In this document: positions 7,855-15,214 of the stretch, piece by piece | Layout of the letters: the number at the start of each line of letters is the position of its first letter | How positions within the stretch are numbered: the stretch's first letter is position 1 | Origin: Deltaproteobacteria bacterium | GTDB taxonomy: Bacteria > Myxococcota_A > UBA9160 > SMWR01 | Assembly: GCA_019313245.1 (NCBI GenBank) | Contig: JAFDBP010000152.1 | Span: 1-32,384, forward strand | Reading direction: 5' to 3' | Length of the DNA: 32,384 nt | Notes under the pieces: model-generated | What the model saw: the letters and a program-made list of their open reading frames with translations, nothing else | The model's database searches: none | Told to the model about the DNA's origin: nothing | Position numbers and translations under genes: made by a program

Positions 7855-9218
7855 CGACCCTCGCCATCGAACTCAACGACGCATCGATCGCGGTTGCGCG
7901 ATCGGACCAATTGCTCGCGACCGAGCCCGGTTGTGCAATCGAAACAGCAGACGGCATCGCGTTCGGCGACGCGGCGCGGCGATCGAGCCGGCTGCGGCCG
8001 CGCGATGCGAACGACCGCTATTGGGCCGACCTCGGCGTCGGTCCGCTCGCGAGGCCGCTCGCGAGCGCAAAGAGCGCCGCGGACCTGGCACACGCACAAC
8101 TCCTGCAACTCTGGAAGCGCTTCGGCGAGGCAACCGACGAGGTTCTGCTGGCCGTTCCCGGCAGCTTCGATCGCGCGAAGCTCGGTTTGTTGCTGGGCAT
8201 TGCGGACGCTTGCGAGATGCCCGTGGCGGGCCTGGTCGACGCGGCGGTCGCGGCTTGCAGCCGCCCCTACCCCGGCTGGGACTCCGTCCACGTCGAAGCC
8301 GAGCTGCACGGATTCGGGCTCACGCGGATCGGGCACGCGCGGCGCGACGGCGGCGACGAAGCCGTCGCCGAGGGCTTCGAAATCGCAATCCCGACCGGCA
8401 TCGCCCGACTCTACGAACGCTGGGCGCGGCGGATCGCCGCGGCCTTCATCGCGCAGACCCGCTTCGATCCGCTCAGCGACGGAAAGACCGAACAGCGCCT
8501 GTTCGATGCGCTTCCGGGTTGGCTCGAGGCTTTCGGCGGTCTGCCAGCTGCGACGGTGGAATTCGATCTCGATCGGGCGACCCGGAGCATTCGACTCGAG
8601 AGGCGGGACATCGTCGCCGAGGCCGCGGACGTATACGACCAGCTCGCAGATCGCGTGTCCGCCGCGCGGCGCCCGGGCCGCGGACTCGCGGTGCGGGTGG
8701 GCCCGGTGCTGGCCGGCCTGCCCGGAGCCAAAGAGCGCTTCGGCCAGATCGCGGGCGTGCGCGTCGTCGCGCTTTCGGCGGGCGCCGGAGCGCTGGGGGC
8801 GCTCGCCTGCGCGAGCGACATTCGCTCGACACCGGGGCAGACGACGCTGATCCGATCCGTCGCCTGGCGCGAGCCCGCGGACCCGCTTCCCGCGCTGCGA
8901 TGCGATGAATTGGATGACTCGGTTCCGGAGGCGACCCACCTGTTGCTCCGCGATACCGCCCACCCGATTGGCGAACGACGTCTGGAGCTTCGCGTGGCCG
9001 AATCCGGGCGGCTGCAGATCGTCGCGGAAGGGCGCGCGGACTTTGCACTTCGGCGCAGCGAAACCGGGCTGCAGCTCGACTGCGCCGAGGGCAGCGGCGT
9101 GTCGGTCAACGCGAGCCCGGCGGGAACCGGCACCCGACTCCGCTCCGGCGATCGCATTTCAGTCGCCAACTCTGCGGAAGAAGCCCGGCTGATCGCGGTA
9201 AAAGACGATGGCGCGTAG
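7851..9218 (+). CDS. Degenerate Hsp70/actin-fold (ASKHA) protein with FHA-like C-terminus
   Basis: 455 residues from the ATG that overlaps the previous stop by four bases. The N-terminal ~380 residues follow the Hsp70 order: a first strand (TLAIELNDASIAVA), the segment EVLLAVPGSFD (~97-107) then GLVDAAVAAC, equivalent to Hsp70 VPASF...INEPTAAA, and a late VRVGPVLAGLPGAKERF (~282) then GAGALGALA. The phosphate-binding loops are eroded: no DLGTT in the first strand, and ELHGFG where DxGGGT is expected (~146-160). ATP turnover is therefore doubtful. The C-terminal ~65 residues (SVNASPAG, LRSGDRISVANSAEE) resemble the last half of an FHA domain. No signal or membrane helix, so cytoplasmic. A similar FHA-like fold occurs in the 4308-6725 product. 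The next gene overlaps by 11 bases. Confidence 0.75.
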   Translation: MTTLAIELNDASIAVARSDQLLATEPGCAIETADGIAFGDAARRSSRLRPRDANDRYWADLGVGPLARPLASAKSAADLAHAQLLQLWKRFGEATDEVLLAVPGSFDRAKLGLLLGIADACEMPVAGLVDAAVAACSRPYPGWDSVHVEAELHGFGLTRIGHARRDGGDEAVAEGFEIAIPTGIARLYERWARRIAAAFIAQTRFDPLSDGKTEQRLFDALPGWLEAFGGLPAATVEFDLDRATRSIRLERRDIVAEAADVYDQLADRVSAARRPGRGLAVRVGPVLAGLPGAKERFGQIAGVRVVALSAGAGALGALACASDIRSTPGQTTLIRSVAWREPADPLPALRCDELDDSVPEATHLLLRDTAHPIGERRLELRVAESGRLQIVAEGRADFALRRSETGLQLDCAEGSGVSVNASPAGTGTRLRSGDRISVANSAEEARLIAVKDDGA

Positions 9219-10281
9219 ACCGATCAACGCATTCGCGCTCTCGTTTCTCGACTGCATCTGCTGCGGCTTCGGAGCCGTGATTCTCGTCTTCATGATCATC
9301 AGCGCGAAAATCCAGGAGGATTCCAGCGAGAAACTCGAAGGTCTGGAATCGAACCGCCTGCGCCTGGAGAGCCTGGCGCTGGCCGGTGAGCGCGTGCTCG
9401 CTCAACTGCGGGCCGATTTTGCCCAGATCTCCGAGCGGCGCGCGCTGGCCGGTGGAATCAAGGATCGGCTCGGCGAGGATGTCCTCGCCGCCGAGGGCGA
9501 ACTCGACCTCTACCTGGACGCAAAGGCCGATCTGGAGGCGCGCAAAGAACGGCTCGCCGAACTCGAAAACCTCAAGCAGGCGGCGGCCGCCGAGATCCCC
9601 GAAGAAGACGGCAGCCAAGCGCGTACGATCGTTTCGGAGGGCAACCGGCAATACCTGACGGGCCTGCGCATGGGTGGCCGACACATCCTGATTCTCGTCG
9701 ACTCGTCGGCGAGCATGCTGGCATCGACGATCGTCAACGTCATCCGGCTCCGCTATCTGCCGGATGACGAAAAACTTCGCGCGAAGAAATGGCAGCAGGT
9801 GGTCGGAACCGTCGACTGGCTGACCGCCAATATCCCGGGAAACAGCCAATTCCAGATCTACACCTTCAACACGAAGGCCACCCCACTGCTCGACGAAAAG
9901 GGCCGCGGCTGGATCGATGTCGGGGATGGCTCCGTGCTCGACGAGGCGGTCGATCGACTGCGCAAGACGGTGCCGACAGACGGTACCAGCCTCCACGCGG
10001 CGTTCTCGGTCGTCGCGACCATGCACCCCCGACCCGACAACGTCTATCTGCTCGTCGATGGCCTCCCGACCCAGGGCGCATCACCGCCGAAGAGGGCCAT
10101 GGTTTCGGGCAAGGAGCGGTTGAGGCATTTCAGTCGCGCGATCCGCAACCTCCCGCGCGGCGTACCGATCAACGTGGTCCTCTTCGCGATGGAAGGTGAC
10201 GCCTACGCGCCCGACTCCTTCTGGAAGTTGTCGCGCAACACCCAGGGCTCGTTCATCAGCCCGGCGTTGGATTGGCCGTGA
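9208..10281 (+). CDS. Single-pass vWA-domain protein (first of a paralogous pair)
   Basis: 357 residues, starting 11 bases inside the preceding gene. A short basic N-terminus leads into a membrane helix with the motif SFLDCICCGFGAVIL (residues 12-26; Asp15 at its start), then a Glu/Arg/Ala-rich coiled coil (~35-140), then a von Willebrand A domain (~155-345). The metal site is complete: DSSASM with D165, S167 and S169; Thr260 in DGTSLHAAF; Asp284 in LVDGLPT. vWA domains bind protein partners through the bound cation. The short cytoplasmic tail, one helix with an early Asp and a large periplasmic domain match the architecture of ExbD, TolR and MotB, with vWA replacing the peptidoglycan- or TonB-binding domain. 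Partnering with the channel at 7024-7854 is inference. Confidence 0.88.
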   Translation: MARRPINAFALSFLDCICCGFGAVILVFMIISAKIQEDSSEKLEGLESNRLRLESLALAGERVLAQLRADFAQISERRALAGGIKDRLGEDVLAAEGELDLYLDAKADLEARKERLAELENLKQAAAAEIPEEDGSQARTIVSEGNRQYLTGLRMGGRHILILVDSSASMLASTIVNVIRLRYLPDDEKLRAKKWQQVVGTVDWLTANIPGNSQFQIYTFNTKATPLLDEKGRGWIDVGDGSVLDEAVDRLRKTVPTDGTSLHAAFSVVATMHPRPDNVYLLVDGLPTQGASPPKRAMVSGKERLRHFSRAIRNLPRGVPINVVLFAMEGDAYAPDSFWKLSRNTQGSFISPALDWP

Positions 10282-11252
10282 GTCGTCGAACGCGACGCGA
10301 TGCGGGAGCCGCGGGGCTCTCCTTCCTCGACTGCATCTGCTGCGGCTTCGGCGCCGTCATCCTGCTGCTCGTGATCGTCAAGGTGCACGATCCGATCTTC
10401 ACCCAGGAACAGAAGGTCGAACTCATCGCCCTGATCGCCCGGCTCGAGGCGCAGATCATCGACGTCGAGCAGGACACCGAAACCCTTCGCTCCGAACTGG
10501 AGACCGCTCGGAGCGAAACGGAGCGCCTGGAGTCCGAAGCGAGGAATCTCGCCGCGCGCCTCGCCGAACTCAGGGGGACTGAGAGCGAAGCCGATGTGAT
10601 CGCCGCCCTGCAGGCGGCGGCAAAGCGCGCGGAACAAAAACTCACGACAGAAGTCGAACGGCTGCGCAAATACCGAAGAGCTACACCGGACGGCACGGTG
10701 GCCGGCATCCCGGCCGACAGTGAGTACATCATCTTCATCATCGACACTTCTGGGAGTATGATCAACTACAACTGGTCGAATGTCTTGCAGAAGGTCGAAG
10801 AGACCCTGAACGTCTATCCGAAGGTCAAGGGCATCCAGGTCTTGAACGACATGGGAAACTACATGTTCACCCAGTACGCGGGGCGCTGGATTCCGGATTC
10901 GCCCAATCGGCGCCGGCTCATCATCAAGCAGCTGGCGGGTTGGCGCGCGTTCAGCAACAGCAGCCCCGTAGAGGGCATCGAGAAGGCGATCGAAACCTAC
11001 CACGACTGGAACAAGGAGATCAGCATCTACGTGTTCGGCGACGAGTTCACGGGTGAATCGGCGCAGAGGGTCATCGACCGGGTCGCGCAACTGAACCGCC
11101 CCGACGCCCGCGGCCGGCGGCGCGTGCGCGTGCACGCGGTGGGCTTCTCGATCGACATCGACAATGCCGAATTTCAGCGCACGAGCCGCCGCTTCTCTTC
11201 GCTGATGCGCCGCCTGTGTCTCGAAAATGGCGGTACCTTCGTAGGGCTATGA
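10278..11252 (+). CDS. Single-pass vWA-domain protein (second of a paralogous pair)
   Basis: 324 residues from the GTG that overlaps the previous TGA by four bases (GTGA); TTG 10272 would add two residues. It repeats the plan of its neighbour: basic start, membrane helix with the identical 15-residue motif SFLDCICCGFGAVIL (Asp18), a coiled coil rich in Glu/Leu/Arg (~40-130), and a vWA domain (~150-320). The metal-site motif DTSGSM (D156, S158, S160) is intact. The usual Thr position appears to be Ser (SNSSPVEGI), and the third site is probably the Asp in VFGDEFTG. Outside the helix motif the pair has diverged strongly, suggesting an old duplication kept for two different roles, for instance a heterodimer. 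Confidence 0.88.
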   Translation: MSRRTRRDAGAAGLSFLDCICCGFGAVILLLVIVKVHDPIFTQEQKVELIALIARLEAQIIDVEQDTETLRSELETARSETERLESEARNLAARLAELRGTESEADVIAALQAAAKRAEQKLTTEVERLRKYRRATPDGTVAGIPADSEYIIFIIDTSGSMINYNWSNVLQKVEETLNVYPKVKGIQVLNDMGNYMFTQYAGRWIPDSPNRRRLIIKQLAGWRAFSNSSPVEGIEKAIETYHDWNKEISIYVFGDEFTGESAQRVIDRVAQLNRPDARGRRRVRVHAVGFSIDIDNAEFQRTSRRFSSLMRRLCLENGGTFVGL

Positions 11253-11289
11253 TCACACCGCGCGCCAGATTCACCGGGGAGAGCTGAGG

Positions 11290-11865
11290 ATGCGAAACGC
11301 GATCTTCGCGCTGGACAAAGCCGGGTGCCGGGGGCGCCGATCGCGGCTGGCGGCACTCTGTGTCGCGCTGGGGTCCGCTCTCGCGCCCGCGAACGCGGCC
11401 GTCGCCGACGACATCAGCGACATGACGGTGCAGGTCACCCTGGAAGGCGGCCTCCGCTACGAGGGCACCACCCACAATGGCAGGATGCACGGGGAGGGAA
11501 GGCTCTACTTCCCCGATGGGCGGGTCTACGAGGGCGAATTCAACCGAGGCAAGATCGAGGGAGAGGGGATCTACAGCTACCCGGACGGCCGCAGCTACGT
11601 CGGCAATTTTCGCAACGGCATGCGCAACGGCTACGGCATCCTCGAATTTCCGAGCGGGGAGATCTACGAGGGCAACTGGCTCAACGACAAGAAACACGGG
11701 CAGGGAATCGTGATCTGGCCCGACGGCGAAAAGTACGTCGGCGCTTTTCGCGCGGGCAAGATGCACGGAAAGGGCGTCTACACCTACGCGAACGGCCGCG
11801 TCCGCGAGGGAGTGTGGAAGAATGGCGAGCCCGAGCAAGACGGGAACCCTTCGACGCCCCGCTGA
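11290..11865 (+). CDS. Exported MORN-repeat protein
   Basis: 191 residues; GAGCTGAGG just before ATG is a convincing ribosome site. A long basic start and hydrophobic stretch (residues ~20-38, ending ANAAVADD) look like a signal peptide. Five full MORN repeats and one partial follow (~55-180), for example VYEGEFNRGKIEGEG, IYEGNWLNDKKHGQG and KYVGAFRAGKMHGKG. MORN repeats form elongated beta sheets used as scaffolds or for membrane or protein contact. The 37-base gap after the vWA pair is the largest in the second half of the run, so it could be co-transcribed or a separate unit. It is the last + strand gene of the region and converges on the phospholipase-D-like gene. Confidence 0.88.
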   Translation: MRNAIFALDKAGCRGRRSRLAALCVALGSALAPANAAVADDISDMTVQVTLEGGLRYEGTTHNGRMHGEGRLYFPDGRVYEGEFNRGKIEGEGIYSYPDGRSYVGNFRNGMRNGYGILEFPSGEIYEGNWLNDKKHGQGIVIWPDGEKYVGAFRAGKMHGKGVYTYANGRVREGVWKNGEPEQDGNPSTPR

Positions 11866-11880
11866 GCGGCGCGCCTCAGC
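11861..11880. terminator. Short inverted repeat between convergent genes (possible bidirectional terminator)
   Basis: GCTGAG at 11861-11866 and CTCAGC at 11875-11880 form a perfect 6-bp stem with an 8-base loop. The two TGA stops of the convergent genes lie inside the arms, which explains three of the six pairs trivially. There is no T-run, so terminator function is tentative. Confidence 0.25.
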
Positions 11881-12916
11881 CGGCTTCGGCCGCCAGCTGA
11901 TCCCAGCGCTGCTCGAATGCCTGAAATAGCAGCGGGTCTTCGGCCACGACGCCGATCTCGCGGTTGAAGCGGTAGGACGGCTCCGACCAGTTGAAGCTGC
12001 CGAAGATCGCCGATTTCTGCTGCGGTGATTCGACGAGCGCAAATTTGTCGTGCATCGGAATCCACGCGTCGGCGTTCAGGCGGCGCAGCGAGATTCCCGC
12101 ATGGGCCAGCCGCCGCTCGACCTCGAGCGGCACGCGCCGCAGCGTCGACTCCGCGAGGATCTCGATCGCCACACCGCGCGCGGCGAGCGCGCAAAATCCG
12201 CTCAGCGCGGAAGAACCACTGATGTGGGAAGCCGCGATGCGAACGCGAGCGCCGCGTCGCAGCTCGAGCAGCAACGCCACAATCGGGTGGCGCCGCGCGC
12301 GCGGCCAGAAATAGACCGAATAGCCGGCGTGCCGCAGGCAACGGTTGGCACTCGCAGCGAAGCGATCGGAGCAGCCGTGCCGCGCCGTGTGAAGGCCGCG
12401 CGCGTGTTCGATCAGATCGCCGACGAGGTTGGGATCGCGCAATTCGACGAGCAGGTTGTAGGCTCGATCGTGATCGCCGATCACCTCGATCACGGCTGGG
12501 TCGGCTTCGGGAGAATCGCCCGAGGGATTGAAGGAGCCGACGAACGCGACCGGAGACGGATGCGAGAAGCAGTAGAGCTTCTCGTGCAGGCGCGGCCGCG
12601 CGATCTTGCCGAGCGGAGTCCCGTCGAAGCGCCCGCGCACGACGCGCAGCCCGCTACCGAGACCGGCCTGTAGCATTTCGATCACCGCAGCGTTGGCGTG
12701 TGGCGTCCGCGGGTGCCCGTCGAGTGTCACGCGCACATCGACGCCGCGCTCGCGCGCCTCGACGAGTGCCGCCGCGAGCCGGCGATCGCGGAAGTAGTAG
12801 GTCACCCAGTCGATCGAGCCGCCCGCGGGAACCAGCGCAATCCGCTCGGCGAGCAGGTCCCGCAGCAATCCGACCGGACGATCGGGCCCACCAAAATGCA
12901 CCTGACTATCGCTCAT
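11876..12916 (-). CDS. Phospholipase D-like (HKD) family protein
   Basis: 346 residues; GAGGTG seven bases before ATG supports the start. Two PLD half-domains are present. Motif 1 is RLHEKLYCFS (His111, Lys113), with the later GSFNPSG; motif 2 is MHDKFALVES (His289, Lys291), with GSFNWSE. The Asp that usually closes HxKx4D is Ser in the first half and Glu in the second. The family includes phosphodiesterases, phosphatidyltransferases and nucleases; the Gly-Ser-Phe-Asn after each motif is typical of the bacterial phosphodiesterase/cardiolipin-synthase-like branch. No signal peptide or membrane helix is evident, so a cytoplasmic role is likely. Substrate unknown. A strong double palindrome lies immediately upstream. 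Confidence 0.85.
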   Translation of the reverse strand: MSDSQVHFGGPDRPVGLLRDLLAERIALVPAGGSIDWVTYYFRDRRLAAALVEARERGVDVRVTLDGHPRTPHANAAVIEMLQAGLGSGLRVVRGRFDGTPLGKIARPRLHEKLYCFSHPSPVAFVGSFNPSGDSPEADPAVIEVIGDHDRAYNLLVELRDPNLVGDLIEHARGLHTARHGCSDRFAASANRCLRHAGYSVYFWPRARRHPIVALLLELRRGARVRIAASHISGSSALSGFCALAARGVAIEILAESTLRRVPLEVERRLAHAGISLRRLNADAWIPMHDKFALVESPQQKSAIFGSFNWSEPSYRFNREIGVVAEDPLLFQAFEQRWDQLAAEAG

Positions 12917-12930
12917 CGCACCTCACGGGG

Positions 12931-12987
12931 ACGTTGGTGAATATTCACCCCGCCGGCAATTCCGGAGGGATGAATATTCACCAACGT
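12931..12987. promoter_or_regulatory. AT-rich double palindrome / long inverted repeat upstream of the PLD-like gene
   Basis: Arms at 12931-12951 and 12967-12987 are inverted repeats matching at 20 of 21 positions, with a 15-base spacer. Each arm itself holds a palindrome: GGTGAATATTCACC (perfect, 12936-12949) and GATGAATATTCACC (12969-12982). Their centres are 33 bp apart, close to three helical turns. The element lies between the moaA stop (13008) and the PLD-like start (12916), ending about 14 bases before that gene's ribosome site. It could be a pair of operators for a dimeric repressor, a 5' leader hairpin, or a terminator for moaA; no T-run follows on the minus strand, which makes the last less likely. 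Confidence 0.6.
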
Positions 12988-13007
12988 CACCGCCTACCCG
13001 CCTACGC

Positions 13008-14036
13008 CTATCCGCCGATCTGGTACATCTCGATCTTGGCCTTGCGGGTCGACGAATCGCCGCGTGCGGTGAGTTCGGCGCGCTCTTCCGAATAGCGATC
13101 GGTTCGCCGGGTCCAGACGTCCTCGATGAGTTTGCGCAGCTCGTCGTCCGAGGCGCCCGCGCGCATCGGCGCGCGCAGATCGACGCCGTCGGCTGCGAAG
13201 AGGCAGGTCACGAGCTTGCCCTCGATGGTGAGGCGCGCGCGCGTGCATTCTCCGCAGAAGGGCTCGCTGACCGAGGCGATGATTCCGATCTCGCCGCTGC
13301 CGTCGCGGTAGCGGTAGCGGTTGGCGACTTCTCCGCGGTAGTTGCGATCCACGGGCTCGATCGGAAACTCCGCGCCGATGCGCTCGACGATCTCGGCCGC
13401 AGTCACGACCTGGGAGAGATCCCAGCCATTCAACGTTCCGACGTCCATGTATTCGATGAAGCGAACGATGTGGCCGGTTCCGCGATACGCGCGCGCGAGG
13501 TCGACGAGGGTGTGGTCGTTGACGCCGCGCTGCACCACGCAATTGATCTTGATCGGTCCGATCCCCGCGCGCTTCGCGGCATCGATGCCCGCGATCACCC
13601 GCTGCGGCCCAAAGCTGCGGCCGCTCATCCGCTCGAAGACCGCTTCGTCAAAGCTGTCGAGGCTCACCGTGACGCGTTCGAGCCCCGCTTCGCGCAGCGC
13701 CGCAGCCTGGCTCTCGAGCAGATAGCCATTGGTGGTGAGTGCGATGTCGCGCTGCCCCGGGATCGCCGCCAGGCGCTCGATCAGACGCGGCAGCCCGTGG
13801 CGGAGCAGCGGTTCGCCGCCGGTGATGCGCAACTTTTCGACGCCGAGATCGACGAAGAGGCGCGCGAGCCGCTCGATCTCTTCGAAGCTCAAGAGGTCGG
13901 CTTTCGGCAGGAACTCGTAGTCCTCGCCGTAGAGTTCGGCGGGCATGCAGTAGGGGCAGCGGAAATTGCAGCGGTCGGTGACGGAGATCCGGAGATCGTG
14001 GATCGGTCGACCGAGTTTGTCGGCGCAGGGGGGCAC
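13008..14036 (-). CDS. moaA: GTP 3',8-cyclase MoaA (molybdenum cofactor biosynthesis)
   Basis: 342 residues from GTG, with GAGGAA five bases upstream. This radical-SAM enzyme converts GTP to 3',8-cyclo-GTP in the first step of molybdopterin synthesis. The N-terminal [4Fe-4S] motif Cx3Cx2C is at C23, C27 and C30 (RCNFRCPYC). The second, GTP-binding cluster has C261, C264 and C278 (FCGECTRARLTIEG then VTC). TGGEPLLR and the C-terminal Gly-Gly (MYQIGG), both typical of MoaA, are present. Length is close to the usual ~330-340. No other molybdopterin gene is in the window. It follows the DUF1232-like gene by 80 bases on the same strand. Confidence 0.96.
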   Translation of the reverse strand: MPPCADKLGRPIHDLRISVTDRCNFRCPYCMPAELYGEDYEFLPKADLLSFEEIERLARLFVDLGVEKLRITGGEPLLRHGLPRLIERLAAIPGQRDIALTTNGYLLESQAAALREAGLERVTVSLDSFDEAVFERMSGRSFGPQRVIAGIDAAKRAGIGPIKINCVVQRGVNDHTLVDLARAYRGTGHIVRFIEYMDVGTLNGWDLSQVVTAAEIVERIGAEFPIEPVDRNYRGEVANRYRYRDGSGEIGIIASVSEPFCGECTRARLTIEGKLVTCLFAADGVDLRAPMRAGASDDELRKLIEDVWTRRTDRYSEERAELTARGDSSTRKAKIEMYQIGG

Positions 14037-14116
14037 GGCTTCCTCGTGTGCACTGGAGCCGGATGCTCGCGCCGCTCAGCGGGCCGCGAATCCGGACGAA
14101 TCGGAGTCGATGGCGA

Positions 14117-14686
14117 TCAGAAAAGCTGCACCGGCGAGCGGGATCTCCCGCCGCGGCTGCCGCGATCGCGCCGCCGGCGGCGGCGCATTCGCGAGTGGAG
14201 CTGGCCGCGCCGCGCGCTGAGCCATTTCTCGCGAGAGGCCATCGCATCCTTGCGGCCGAGCAGCTTCTCTTTGCTCAATCGGTATTTGCAGAAATCGTCG
14301 TACGCCTCGATCTCGTGTTTCAGATCCTGGACGACGAGTTCGATCATGATCGCATCGTCGAGATAGCCGAGCCCGGGGATGCGGTCGGGGATCAGATCTT
14401 CACCTTCCGCGAAGTAGACCAGGCCGTCCGCCACCCGCGAGCGATCCTTGCCCTCCATGTCCCACTCTTTGTCCTCGAGCATCTTGACCATGCGCTCGAG
14501 TTTCTCGAGGCGCTGCACGACGAACCCCGCGGCACTGGCACCGCGAATCTCTTCGATCAGCGCCCGAACGCCGTTGATCAGCTGCGCTTCCTCGATGCCG
14601 GCGCTCTTCTCGCGCACCTCGTTCATGATGCGCTTGAAATATTTCAGGTCCTTGTCGCTGAGTTCGAAGGTGATGTTCATCGGCAT
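14117..14686 (-). CDS. DUF1232 (YkvA-like) protein with Arg-rich tail
   Basis: 189 residues from the ATG at 14686, which has GGGGAG eight bases upstream; the frame is open further upstream but that part is arginine/proline junk without a good start. Residues ~1-75 are charged and helical. Residues ~85-125 hold the YkvA/DUF1232 core (LVYFAEGEDLIPDRIPGLGYLDD, quoted in parts: LIPDRIP, GYLDD). The last ~25 residues are strongly basic, with about a dozen Arg. DUF1232 proteins are small, widespread and poorly characterised, often with a short hydrophobic hairpin. The basic tail could bind nucleic acid or acidic lipid; this is speculation. Confidence 0.8.
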   Translation of the reverse strand: MPMNITFELSDKDLKYFKRIMNEVREKSAGIEEAQLINGVRALIEEIRGASAAGFVVQRLEKLERMVKMLEDKEWDMEGKDRSRVADGLVYFAEGEDLIPDRIPGLGYLDDAIMIELVVQDLKHEIEAYDDFCKYRLSKEKLLGRKDAMASREKWLSARRGQLHSRMRRRRRRDRGSRGGRSRSPVQLF

Positions 14687-14801
14687 CGCTGACGCTCCCC
14701 ATTCCTCACAGGTCTTCGCAGACCTCGATTCCCAAGCTCCCAATTCCCCGTCGGAGGGTTCGGCGCACACATTTCGCACGTGCCGATGTAGCTGCAGCCC
14801 G

Positions 14802-14829
14802 GCGCCGGATCCCGACCGAGATCCGGCGC
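14802..14829. repeat. Perfect 10-bp inverted repeat with 8-base loop
   Basis: GCGCCGGATC (14802-14811) and GATCCGGCGC (14820-14829) flank an 8-base loop. It sits mid-way in the cspA to DUF1232 gap with no T-run on either side. It could be a hairpin in a leader RNA, a backup terminator, or a protein-binding site; nothing decides between them. Confidence 0.5.
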
Positions 14830-14954
14830 GCTCGATTCTATCGGGTCCGGGTCGATCGCGGGAGGCCGCCCTGGGATCCGCGGACCCCGGCTGGATGCGA
14901 AAACGCGGCCCGGCCTCTCGCCGCAATCGCCGCGGACTGGACCTACCCCAGAAA

Positions 14955-14982
14955 TGCACGACCCCGGCACGGGCCGGGGCCG
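14955..14982 (-). terminator. Probable intrinsic terminator of cspA
   Basis: About 30 bases after the cspA stop, the minus strand reads CCCCGGC-CCGT-GCCGGGG, a 7-bp all-GC stem with a 4-base loop (14962-14979 on the window scale), extendable by a G-T and a G-C pair. It is followed by GTGCATTTC, only a short T tract, so termination is likely but may be leaky. Confidence 0.5.
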
Positions 14983-15010
14983 TCGCACTCAAGTTTTCGC
15001 GTGGCCCGAA

Positions 15011-15214
15011 CTAGGCGGGGCGCACGTTGGTGGCTTCGGGTCCCTTTCGGCCCTGTCCAGATTCGTACTCGACCTTCTGGCCGTCCTGCAGGGACTTGAA
15101 TCCCTCGCCCCCGATGTTCGAGAAGTGAACGAACAGGTCGTCCCCCCCATCATCCGGAGTGATGAATCCGTAACCCTTCTCGTCGCTGAACCACTTCACG
15201 GTGCCAATAGCCAA
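15011..15214 (-). CDS. cspA: Cold-shock domain protein (CspA family)
   Basis: 67 residues, the standard size. A single cold-shock domain with RNP1 KGYGFI and RNP2 LFVHFS, and the usual aromatic surface (GTVKWF start). Such proteins bind single-stranded RNA and DNA and relieve RNA structure. The start is TTG, chosen because GAGGAG lies about seven bases upstream and MAIGTVKWF is the canonical N-terminus. It stands alone, with ~200 bases to the preceding gene, enough for the long 5' leader typical of cold-shock genes, although I cannot identify a cold-shock box. A GC hairpin follows the stop. Bacteria often carry several paralogs, so the family name is surer than the exact symbol. Confidence 0.93.
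   Translation of the reverse strand: MAIGTVKWFSDEKGYGFITPDDGGDDLFVHFSNIGGEGFKSLQDGQKVEYESGQGRKGPEATNVRPA

Larger units (their letters stand above)
14687..15010. other. Intergenic stretch between cspA and the DUF1232-like gene
   Basis: 324 bases without a convincing gene. It holds the probable cspA terminator (14955-14982), an isolated 10-bp inverted repeat (14802-14829), and on the minus strand the ribosome site of the DUF1232-like gene. The open minus frame through it translates to Arg/Pro/Ser-rich sequence with no domain, so I treat it as non-coding. A promoter for the DUF1232-like gene is expected here but none is clear. Confidence 0.6.

Noticed and set aside
7024-11252. Zorya-type anti-phage defence system
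   Set aside because: A MotA-like channel is present, but no OmpA-domain ZorB, helicase or nuclease is, and no other defence gene is nearby.
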